Origin: CAZELM01 sp964512995
Lineage (GTDB): Bacteria > CSSED10-310
DNA length: 59,989 nt
Direction: 5' to 3'
Assembly (NCBI GenBank): GCA_964512995.1
Contig: CAZELM010000030.1
Location: 1 to 59,989, forward strand
Part shown: one piece after another, positions 36,054 through 43,808 of the stretch
How the letters are laid out: every line of letters starts with the position of its first letter
How positions within the stretch are numbered: the first letter of the stretch is position 1
Position numbers and translations under genes: made by a program
Notes under the pieces: model-generated
Told to the model about the DNA's origin: nothing
Databases searched by the model: none
Seen by the model: the letters and a program-made list of their open reading frames with translations, nothing else

Positions 36054-37406
36054 TTATACAAGTCCCTGATCGATCATTGCATCCGCCACTTTGAGAAATC
36101 CGGCAATATTCGCGCCAGCGACATAGTTTCCAGAAACACCGAATTGATCCGCAGCATCCAAGCATGCCTTATGAATGTTTTTCATAATTCCATGAAGTTT
36201 GCTGTCGACTTCCTCACGACTCCAGCTCATCCGGATACTGTTCTGGCTCATTTCCAATCCCGATGTCGAGACTCCCCCTGCATTGGCTGCTTTGCCTGGG
36301 CCGTACAAAATACGAGCATCCAGGAAAACATCGATTCCCTCGATCGTTGTTGGCATGTTGGCACCTTCAGATACGCAGAATACGCCATTATTGACCAGAT
36401 TCTGAGCATCTTTACCATTGATCTCATTTTGAGTGGCTGAAGGTAGCGCTACATCCGCTTTATGGTTCCATAATGGATTATAGTCCAATCCCGAATCAAC
36501 AGGGAAATATTGCGCTTTGGGGTATTTATCAACATATTCTTTAATACGTCCGCGTTTTTGATTCTTCAGATCCATGACAAAATCGAGTTTCTCAGTATTG
36601 ATGCCTTCTTCGTCATAGATATATCCAGCGGAATCTGAGAAGGTGAGCACTTTTCCACCCAACTGAATTACTTTTTCGGCGCAGTATTGGGCGACATTTC
36701 CAGAACCGGATACCAGACAATTTAACCCTTCAAATGTCTTTCCTCTCGTTTTCAGCATTTCAGCCGCAAAATAGACCTGCCCATAGCCAGTGGCTTCGGG
36801 TCGAATTTTGCTTCCTCCCCAATTCAGACCTTTACCCGTCAAAACACCCGTAAACTCGTTACGCAGTTTCTTGTACATTCCATAGAGATAACCGATTTCT
36901 CTTCCACCTACTCCAATATCACCGGCTGGGACATCGGTATCTGCGCCGACATGTCTGAAAAGCTCCATCATGAAACTCTGACAGAAACGCATCACTTCTT
37001 CATCACTTTTGCCTTTGGGATCAAAGTCGGAACCACCTTTTCCTCCACCCATGGGAAGCGTTGTCAGTGAATTCTTGAAAACCTGCTCAAATGCCAGAAA
37101 TTTTAAAATACCCAGATTGACACTGGGGTGGAACCGCAGCCCACCTTTATAGGGACCGATGGCGCTGTTCATCTGGATTCGGAATCCACGATTGACGTGA
37201 ATGTCGCCACTATCATCCATCCACGGAACCCGGAACATCACAACTCGCTCCGGTTCAGCAATCCGTTCCAAAATTTTGAACTTGCGGTATTTGGGTCGCT
37301 TGTCCAAAACAATGGCCAATGAATTGAATACTTCACGAACCGCCTGATGAAATTCCGGTTGGTGGGGGTCCCGGCTCACAACGCTTTGATAAATTTCTTC
37401 GATCAT
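36054..37406 (-). CDS. gdhA: Glutamate dehydrogenase (hexameric, NADP-type length)
   Basis: 450 residues. The substrate-binding region GPYKGGLRFHP and catalytic PMGGGKGGSDF (Lys123) are intact, followed by the Rossmann motif SGSGNVAQ and ATQNEING. Length and RPEATGYG place it in the GdhA family that makes glutamate from 2-oxoglutarate and ammonia, usually with NADPH. Cofactor choice cannot be settled by eye. ATG 37406 has AAAGGAGC upstream. It has its own promoter and a strong terminator, so it is a single-gene unit. Confidence 0.97.
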   Translation of the reverse strand: MIEEIYQSVVSRDPHQPEFHQAVREVFNSLAIVLDKRPKYRKFKILERIAEPERVVMFRVPWMDDSGDIHVNRGFRIQMNSAIGPYKGGLRFHPSVNLGILKFLAFEQVFKNSLTTLPMGGGKGGSDFDPKGKSDEEVMRFCQSFMMELFRHVGADTDVPAGDIGVGGREIGYLYGMYKKLRNEFTGVLTGKGLNWGGSKIRPEATGYGQVYFAAEMLKTRGKTFEGLNCLVSGSGNVAQYCAEKVIQLGGKVLTFSDSAGYIYDEEGINTEKLDFVMDLKNQKRGRIKEYVDKYPKAQYFPVDSGLDYNPLWNHKADVALPSATQNEINGKDAQNLVNNGVFCVSEGANMPTTIEGIDVFLDARILYGPGKAANAGGVSTSGLEMSQNSIRMSWSREEVDSKLHGIMKNIHKACLDAADQFGVSGNYVAGANIAGFLKVADAMIDQGLV

Positions 37407-37474
37407 TTGATGCTCCTTTCAGAGTGTATAATGTCCGATGTGAAAAGAAAATTGAGGAAGAGAAATACTAGTCT

Positions 37475-37503
37475 TATTTATAAATTTTCAATAGTGCTGT
37501 CAA
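37475..37503 (-). promoter_or_regulatory. Promoter of gdhA
   Basis: Read leftwards: TTGACA (37503-37498), 17-nt spacer, TAAATA (37480-37475). It lies about 70 nt before the gdhA start, in an AT-rich divergent spacer. Confidence 0.6.
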
Positions 37504-37646
37504 GAGTATTCTACGACTTTCCACCTGAAAGACCCTTCCGTGATACTCGGATTGATCAATACAATATCACATAATGGAAGCAAGGTGATCATTCTGAACA
37601 AACCGGGCTTCTGACACGCACGATGGGGTGCTTATTGTTGCAATGA

Positions 37647-39890
37647 ATGACTGAATTATCTAAAGTATTTCCGTATTTTTTTCTACCCTGTCTAAATTTT
37701 CCTGAAATGAGGCGATGCAATATCACTGCTGTAGTACTGAGAAACCTGAAGCGAGCAATCGGAAGCATCCTTCTCGTTTTCATACTCATCGAGCAATCAC
37801 CTCATGCCGTTCCCATTTCTGCTGTTTTATCACCTGTTGATGCCTATCTTTTCTGCCGAACGGACGATATCGATGTCGGTACGCCCGAAGCGGCTATTCA
37901 TCTCATCCAGGGTTTCGACTCACACGATTTTATCTCGGGCGATTACTGCACGGCCATCGACCGTGTAACAAGAGTTCAATTCGTGTGCCTGAACACTCCT
38001 CCCGATACCATCATCATACGATACAGAAAATCAGCGAAAGCGGTTTCTGGATCATCTTTGATCATATCCATCAATGGAAAACGAGTTGGCTCTGCACCAT
38101 CATCCGATGACTGGCACGATTATGAACTGACCGTCAACGAACGAACTATTCATCCATTCACTAACGTATTAACCATTGAAACTCCCAAAGAAACCGCAAG
38201 TACGGATATCTTTTTTGATCTGGATTTGATCCGGTTTATGTATCCGGACAGGAATTCACCAATGGATTCTGTCATCAAACACATAGACTCCCAGAACGGC
38301 TGGTTCGAAATCCCAAATCAATATGGGATTCGCATTGAAAATATCGTTCAATCCAATGATACCTTGTTTTTTGAAATGGAACCCGAACTACGTGGATTCA
38401 TCAGTGGAACGCTTCGGTCCGATGGAATAGCATCTCACACGTTTCATGTTTTCAATACTGTCTTGGATCAGAAACTCGTCGATCAATACCAGATCAAGAT
38501 TGGCCCTTCGTTCGCACGGTCTGAGACAGCCATACAGCTCACAGTAACCAACGAAGATAACGGTGATCCCCGGCCCATTCGAATTCGATTTCTCCATAAA
38601 CGCACGTCTGATGGTTCACCGAAACCGACGCAGCAACCGGTTTTACCCATAAAACCCAAACCCAATGTTATCGTTTTTGTTCTGGATTCATTGCGTGCGG
38701 ATGCATTGAGCGCGTATGGTCAACCCAATCCATACACTCCCAATCTGGATCGAGTGTCCCAACTCGGATATCAGTTTTCGAATGATACGTCAGCAGCTCC
38801 ATATACAACATCATCAACCGCTTCGTTGATGACAGGTGTCGAACCGGAAGATCATCAAGTTTTCAAGATTGGTCAACATATCCCGGACTATCTTCCAACA
38901 CTGGCAGAGAAGCTGTCAGCAGCCGGATACACCACAGCGGCAATCAGCACGATGCCATCGATTGCAGGTGAATTTGGGTTTAAGCGTGGATTCGATCACT
39001 ATATCGAGCTTTATGATTCAGCTCACTATGCCGTTGATGTGGCTGATGTTGCCTCCCAATTCCAAAAACTCATCGATGTCCTATCAATACAGAAACCATT
39101 TTTTCTTTATGTTCATATTCGGGAACCCCACTTACCATACACACCACCGGCTCCCTACAATCAACTTTGGAGCGACTATCAGCCCTGGATGTACCTCATG
39201 GATCAGAGCGTTCTGTCAAACATCATCACCCGCCGGAAGATGCTGGATCTCAATGAAATCAATGCATTGAAGGTGATGTACCATAGTGGTGTACGATACG
39301 TCGATACATATATCGGTCTAATGATCCGTCTACTGATGAGCCATCAGTTGTGGGATCAAGCGATTGTGACCATCACCAGCGATCATGGTGAAGCCTTCTA
39401 CGAACACTCCTATATGTTCCACAACGAAACCGTTTATCAGGAAATGATCTCTGTTCCGCTTCTGCTCACCGGAAACGCTTTACAAATGAGCCGTTCCTTG
39501 ATTGATCCGATTCCATGGGGAACGACGAAATTACATCATCTCATCGATTCTCTTCCCACTCAGCACCAAATCCATCTGGAAAGATATCCGGAATCCCGAA
39601 AATGGATTCAATCAACAGGACTCACATTTGAAGGTCCGATCGCATATTATATGGGACATCTGAAATTCATCGGGAAAAAACGGCTCTTCTGGCTCGCTGA
39701 AATCTACGACCTGAATACAGATCCTGAGGAGCAGACCAATATTGCTCAGGACTATCCGGTATTGTGTCAAATGTTCCAGCATCATATGGAATTCAGGAAA
39801 GTCAGCCAAGATGTGCAACCGACACATCCGGAGCTTTCTCCCGAACGAAGACGTGAACTTGAAGCTCTGGGATATCTGGAAACAGAGTAA
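37647..39890 (+). CDS. Sulfatase-like hydrolase of the alkaline phosphatase superfamily
   Basis: 747 residues. A hydrophobic segment (AIGSILLVFILIEQ, about residues 37-50) suggests export or membrane anchoring. A ~280-residue N-terminal beta-rich region of unknown type precedes a PF00884-like catalytic domain from about 335: metal site VFVLDSLRADALSAYG, active-site region APYTTSSTASLMTG (about 383-396) and TSDHGEAF. The canonical sulfatase C/S-x-P-x-R is absent, so a formylglycine nucleophile is unlikely. A Thr could serve instead, as in phosphoethanolamine and phosphoglycerol transferases. It may therefore be a phosphotransferase or phosphodiesterase rather than a sulfatase. The start is uncertain: ATG 37647 has no ribosome site and ATG 37707 is an alternative. 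Confidence 0.85.
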   Translation: MTELSKVFPYFFLPCLNFPEMRRCNITAVVLRNLKRAIGSILLVFILIEQSPHAVPISAVLSPVDAYLFCRTDDIDVGTPEAAIHLIQGFDSHDFISGDYCTAIDRVTRVQFVCLNTPPDTIIIRYRKSAKAVSGSSLIISINGKRVGSAPSSDDWHDYELTVNERTIHPFTNVLTIETPKETASTDIFFDLDLIRFMYPDRNSPMDSVIKHIDSQNGWFEIPNQYGIRIENIVQSNDTLFFEMEPELRGFISGTLRSDGIASHTFHVFNTVLDQKLVDQYQIKIGPSFARSETAIQLTVTNEDNGDPRPIRIRFLHKRTSDGSPKPTQQPVLPIKPKPNVIVFVLDSLRADALSAYGQPNPYTPNLDRVSQLGYQFSNDTSAAPYTTSSTASLMTGVEPEDHQVFKIGQHIPDYLPTLAEKLSAAGYTTAAISTMPSIAGEFGFKRGFDHYIELYDSAHYAVDVADVASQFQKLIDVLSIQKPFFLYVHIREPHLPYTPPAPYNQLWSDYQPWMYLMDQSVLSNIITRRKMLDLNEINALKVMYHSGVRYVDTYIGLMIRLLMSHQLWDQAIVTITSDHGEAFYEHSYMFHNETVYQEMISVPLLLTGNALQMSRSLIDPIPWGTTKLHHLIDSLPTQHQIHLERYPESRKWIQSTGLTFEGPIAYYMGHLKFIGKKRLFWLAEIYDLNTDPEEQTNIAQDYPVLCQMFQHHMEFRKVSQDVQPTHPELSPERRRELEALGYLETE

Positions 39891-39924
39891 TCCGAAGTTG
39901 GAGCATGAACGGAGATATCCGCAG

Positions 39925-40440
39925 TTAATCACCCCATAACTTCTCAAGCTCCTTGGTAATTTCCTTCTGTTTATTCAACGGAAGATCTTTATCTTCTCTG
40001 ACTGGAACCGATGAAGGTCGAGATTTTTCAGAAATCGAAAAGAAGTCATCAACCGATACATGCTCAGCATTCTGATGCCGTATTTTCTGAATCAAATCCA
40101 GGTCATTCGTTACAACCACATAACTCACTGTTCTTTTCTCTGTTGTCATCTCAATAATCTTCTGATCCGCTTCCATCCCGGTAGACGTATATTGAACATG
40201 GACATTTCGCGGATATTGCAGATTTTGATAAGCAACGCTCGAGTTGCCATCAAAAACAATGGTTATCTGAGTATAAATATTGGGATGCCGTGAAATCCAG
40301 TCACCACAAAAATTGATAAGGGCATTTCGAGCCCGTTCCTGACTGATTTTTTCCATATGTCTCCATCTTGGAATGCTCCTGATGGCATTATATCCATCGA
40401 TAATTAATACTTTTCGCTTCGGCAGAGTTTCTGAGACCAT
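39925..40440 (-). CDS. NYN-domain endoribonuclease (YacP/Rae1-like)
   Basis: About 171 residues from ATG 40440; a GTG at 40485 would add 15. The domain opens with KVLIIDGYNAIRSIP and keeps the acidic positions expected of a PIN-like nuclease (ITIVFDGN, GMEADQKI, VVTNDLDL). This matches the YacP/Rae1 group, whose Bacillus member cleaves mRNA on the ribosome. A charged C-terminal tail follows. The gene runs opposite to the sulfatase-like gene and ends 34 bp from it. Confidence 0.87.
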   Translation of the reverse strand: MVSETLPKRKVLIIDGYNAIRSIPRWRHMEKISQERARNALINFCGDWISRHPNIYTQITIVFDGNSSVAYQNLQYPRNVHVQYTSTGMEADQKIIEMTTEKRTVSYVVVTNDLDLIQKIRHQNAEHVSVDDFFSISEKSRPSSVPVREDKDLPLNKQKEITKELEKLWGD

Positions 40441-40635
40441 TCGCTCCAGTGTCGCCCCCTGTTCAAAACAGTATTTCCGGTTCACTATTATATTTGTTTC
40501 AGGGAGATAACCAGGCTTTTATTCTGATGATTGCGCAGTGATGTCCTTATTGCGCGAGGAGCGGTTCGGTTCAGTAATTCATCAAAATGAACAATCATAT
40601 TTTCATTTGCCTTAAATTCGATTAGTAATGAAATC

Positions 40636-41610
40636 ATGACACGATCAGGAACGCGATCAAACCCCATTATCGATCCAGGCAGCATCTTCACACGGTTGAA
40701 CATATCACCAGATCACTCCGCCGTCCTGCGACATGTCGCCCAATCTTATCCGATTCGAATAACGGATTTTTACTTTAATCTGATCGATACCAGAGAGCCA
40801 GATGATCCCATTGCAAAGCAGGTCATACCTGACCCGATGGAATTGCATGTGCGGGATGATGAGAAAGCGGATCCATTGGAGGAGTTTCGATGGTGTCCGG
40901 TTCCGGGTCTGATACACAAATATCCGGGGCGGGTATTGATGCTGGTAACGAATCAGTGTGCCGTGCATTGCCGGTTCTGTTTCCGCAGAACATCGCTTCG
41001 GGATCTCGATTGTTGTCATGGAAACGAACAACTCGATCCGATGATCGGATATATGGCCGCTCACGCCTCGATCCGGGAGATCATTCTGTCCGGTGGCGAT
41101 CCTTTGGTGCTTCCGGATAAAACACTGAAACTGATCATCGAGAGAATCACTAAGATCTCGCACATTGAAACGGTGCGCATCCACACTCGAATCCCTGTCG
41201 TGTTACCCTTCCGTATCACGAAATCCCTGATAACAATACTCCGTTCCGGTCCCACATGCTGGATGGTGATACACGTCAATCATTCAAAAGAGCTGACACC
41301 GGAAATGAAACTGGCATGTTCCAATCTTGTCGATAAAGGGATTCCTTTACTGAGTCAGACGGTGCTGCTTCACGGGATCAATGATCGTGTGGTGGAACTG
41401 GAACGATTATTCAGTACATTGATACAATGGCGAGTGAAGCCATATTATCTGCATCTGCTCGACCACGCTCCCGGTACATCCCATTTCCGAGTCTCCGAGA
41501 ATATTGCCAAGCAACTTATCCAGGAATTACAAAGCCAATTGCCTGGATATGCTGTTCCTCGACTCGTCAGGGACCTCCCGGATTCACCGAGCAAACTTTT
41601 TCTGAGCTAA
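40636..41610 (+). CDS. epmB: EF-P beta-lysylation protein EpmB (lysine 2,3-aminomutase family)
   Basis: 324 residues, close to the ~340 of E. coli EpmB/YjeK and shorter than KamA. The radical-SAM cluster motif is CAVHCRFC (Cys108, Cys112, Cys115). Family motifs DPLEE, VPGLIHKYPGRVLML, ILSGGDPL, HTRIPVV, LHGIND and PYYLHLLD are present. The C-terminal PSK (Lys about 320) is the pyridoxal-phosphate lysine. It converts alpha-lysine to beta-lysine for modification of elongation factor P. The partner epmA and efp are not in the window. The N-terminus is about 15-20 residues shorter than E. coli's; upstream codons are open but offer no ATG, GTG or TTG. Confidence 0.9.
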   Translation: MTRSGTRSNPIIDPGSIFTRLNISPDHSAVLRHVAQSYPIRITDFYFNLIDTREPDDPIAKQVIPDPMELHVRDDEKADPLEEFRWCPVPGLIHKYPGRVLMLVTNQCAVHCRFCFRRTSLRDLDCCHGNEQLDPMIGYMAAHASIREIILSGGDPLVLPDKTLKLIIERITKISHIETVRIHTRIPVVLPFRITKSLITILRSGPTCWMVIHVNHSKELTPEMKLACSNLVDKGIPLLSQTVLLHGINDRVVELERLFSTLIQWRVKPYYLHLLDHAPGTSHFRVSENIAKQLIQELQSQLPGYAVPRLVRDLPDSPSKLFLS

Positions 41611-41662
41611 CCGTGTCCAGACCAGATTTCAATGCATCGGGAAAAAATACTTATCAATCCAC

Positions 41663-41691
41663 TTGACCTTCGCCTTTATTTCGCCTATATT
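41663..41691 (+). promoter_or_regulatory. lexA promoter with tandem 11-bp repeats
   Basis: TTGACC (41663-41668), 17-nt spacer, TATATT (41686-41691). Two abutting direct repeats, TTCGCCTTTAT (41669-41679) and TTCGCCTATAT (41680-41690), fill the spacer and run into the -10 box. They are a natural candidate for the LexA operator, but this is inference. Confidence 0.75.
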
Positions 41692-41723
41692 CGATTTGAG
41701 TAGATTATATGGGAGGTGTGGAG

Positions 41724-42329
41724 ATGAATCTTACTATACGGCAAAAAGAAATTCTGGACTTTATTGATCAATTTGTGCAGACCACCGGGACTGCTCCAAC
41801 AATGAACGAAATTCGGGATCATTTCAAATTGAAATCATTGGCTACGGTACACAAGCACCTGAAGGCGTTGGTTTCACGTGGAAAAATCCGGCGTTCTCAA
41901 AATCAAGCCAGAGCGATGGAGATCATACCGGTTTCCGGTGTGGCTTCGTGCGATATTCCATTGCTTGGCAGGATCTGTGCCGGGCAGCCGATCGAGGCGT
42001 ATGAAATACCGGATGTACTCAGTGTACCGGAAGATATGTTGGGGCGAGGAGAGACATTTTCATTGCAGGTCCAGGGAGACTCCATGATCGATGCAGGAAT
42101 CTGTCCGGGGGATTACATCATTGTCGAATCAAGGAATCAGGCCAGGGATGGCGAAATCGTCATTGCCTTCATCAACGGTGACGAAGCAACCGTGAAACGG
42201 TTCTACAAAGAAGGTCACATCGTTCGTCTCCAACCGGAAAACGCCACAATGGAACCTCTTTATATCCCGGAAGACAATATCCAAATCCGGGGGATCGTAA
42301 TTGGTCTGATACGGAAATACCATCGCTAA
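41724..42329 (+). CDS. lexA: LexA repressor (SOS regulator)
   Basis: 201 residues from ATG 41724, which has GGGAGG at 7-nt spacing; an ATG at 41709 overlaps that site and is less likely. An N-terminal winged helix (TIRQKEILDFI, PTMNEIRDHF, LATVHKHLKAL) precedes the S24 protease domain. The self-cleavage site is Ala86-Gly87 in RICAGQP, with Ser120 (GDSMID) and Lys158 (ATVKRFY), nearly the same positions as in E. coli. It should repress DNA-damage genes and cleave itself when RecA is active. The next gene is a translesion polymerase, a likely target. Confidence 0.97.
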   Translation: MNLTIRQKEILDFIDQFVQTTGTAPTMNEIRDHFKLKSLATVHKHLKALVSRGKIRRSQNQARAMEIIPVSGVASCDIPLLGRICAGQPIEAYEIPDVLSVPEDMLGRGETFSLQVQGDSMIDAGICPGDYIIVESRNQARDGEIVIAFINGDEATVKRFYKEGHIVRLQPENATMEPLYIPEDNIQIRGIVIGLIRKYHR

Positions 42330-42567
42330 ACCTCCGAAAAGCCAACTCCATTTTATCCTTGTTCTTCCCCGATAAAACCTCAATCTTGCTCCCCGCTTAA
42401 ACCTGATTCCGATCCGAACCCCCGATATCGAAAAGCTCATATCCGAACTGATGGAGTCCGAGGATGAACTCGGCTCACAAATGATACGATAATCGTTCCA
42501 TTCAAAAATATAAGAATGGGCAATTTCTTTGGCGGATCAACGAATGAACAATTGGGAGGGATATCTC

Positions 42568-43755
42568 ATGAAAGACAATATCATTACCGAAGCATTGTCG
42601 CACAGAACAACGATTCTGCATGTGGATCTCGATGCCTTTTTTGTTGAAGTCGAATTGCTTCATCGGCCTGAACTCAGAGGGAAACCGGTTATCATTGGAT
42701 GGTCTTCTCCGCGGGGAGTTGTTTCTACCTGTTCTTATGAGGCCCGGAAATTTGGCGTCCGGTCAGCCATGCCATCTGTGGTGGCTCAGCGATTATGTCC
42801 TCATGCGGTATGGCTTCCCAGCAATCATTCCGACTATATCGAATACTCCCGCAGAGTCTTCAGTATCTTTCATCGCTATTCCCCGGACGTCATTCAATGT
42901 TCGATCGATGAAGGTCGAATCGATCTGACCGGATGTGAACCTTTGTTCGGGCCATCCATTGATATCGCTCATCGCATTTTGAACGATATCCGGACTGAGG
43001 TGGGATTACCGGCATCCGCAGGTCTGGCAAACTCCGGTGTTGTCGCAAAAATCGCTGCTGAATTTGCCAAGCCATCGGGATTGGTATGTATCATGGAAGG
43101 TTATGAAAAACAGTTTCTGGCGTCATTCCCTGTTGAACGCATTCCGGGCGTCGGAACACAAAGCCTGCCTCGATTCCATACGAACGGTATATATACGATC
43201 GGAGATATCACTCGAAAATCTCCGGAAGAACTCTCCCTCATATTCGGCCGCTGGGCTCATTTTCTTCACCATGTCGCCAATGGAATCCCCGAAAGAAACA
43301 CGCATAGCGAGCCGGTTTCTGTTTCACGAAGCAGTGAAGAAACCTTTGAACACGATCTTGTGTCTCCAGATGAAATACGAAGCGTGCTTCGACGAATCGT
43401 GGAAAAATTGGGGTTCCGATTGCGGCGTTCCAATCTCTGCGGCAAAACGATCACTGTCAAAATCCGGGATGGACACTTCAATACCATTACGCGTTCCATT
43501 ACCCTTTCAACTCCCATGAATTCAGACCATATCCTATTTCATGAGGCCTGTCGCATGGTATTTGCCAATCTTCCCCAGAAAACCGGTGTACGGTTACTGG
43601 GGGTCAGCGTTCATCATCTGCAATCCGAAAACCGACAGTTGGAGTTGTTCGCATCTCCCGGTTCGCGATCCAATGCATTCTTCCACGCTGTCGATCGGAT
43701 CAAAGAACGGTTTGGATATGATTCCGCTGGATTCGGAACGCTTGTAAAACATTAA
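42568..43755 (+). CDS. dinB: Y-family DNA polymerase IV
   Basis: 395 residues from ATG 42568, which has TTGGGAGGG upstream. Catalytic motifs are LHVDLDAFFVEVE (palm Asp), YEARKFGVRSAMP (fingers), and CSIDEGRIDLTG with the second Asp-Glu pair. Helix-hairpin-helix IPGVGTQS and a C-terminal clamp-binding motif QLELF are present. The usual SIDEAYLD is changed to SIDEGRID, but metal ligands are kept. It performs error-prone translesion synthesis. It sits 238 bp after lexA. That spacer carries an odd palindrome (ACGATAATCGT, near 42484), but I could not find the lexA 11-bp repeat there. Confidence 0.94.
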   Translation: MKDNIITEALSHRTTILHVDLDAFFVEVELLHRPELRGKPVIIGWSSPRGVVSTCSYEARKFGVRSAMPSVVAQRLCPHAVWLPSNHSDYIEYSRRVFSIFHRYSPDVIQCSIDEGRIDLTGCEPLFGPSIDIAHRILNDIRTEVGLPASAGLANSGVVAKIAAEFAKPSGLVCIMEGYEKQFLASFPVERIPGVGTQSLPRFHTNGIYTIGDITRKSPEELSLIFGRWAHFLHHVANGIPERNTHSEPVSVSRSSEETFEHDLVSPDEIRSVLRRIVEKLGFRLRRSNLCGKTITVKIRDGHFNTITRSITLSTPMNSDHILFHEACRMVFANLPQKTGVRLLGVSVHHLQSENRQLELFASPGSRSNAFFHAVDRIKERFGYDSAGFGTLVKH

Positions 43756-43808
43756 AATCTTCCTGAATCCATATCATCAATCATGATGGATCGATCATGA
43801 CCAGTCCA

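Noticed and set aside
40488..40703. Small leftward gene upstream of the NYN nuclease
   Set aside because: A 71-codon open frame exists, but it overlaps the start of epmB, has no ribosome site and no recognisable motif.
42420..42492. Coding remnant between lexA and dinB
   Set aside because: A short stretch reads PDIEKLISELMESEDELGSQ before a stop and looks protein-like, but it has no start or ribosome site and is too short to call.
42330..42567. SOS box of E. coli or Bacillus type before dinB
   Set aside because: Only an 11-bp odd palindrome (ACGATAATCGT) is seen; it matches neither consensus nor the repeats in the lexA promoter.
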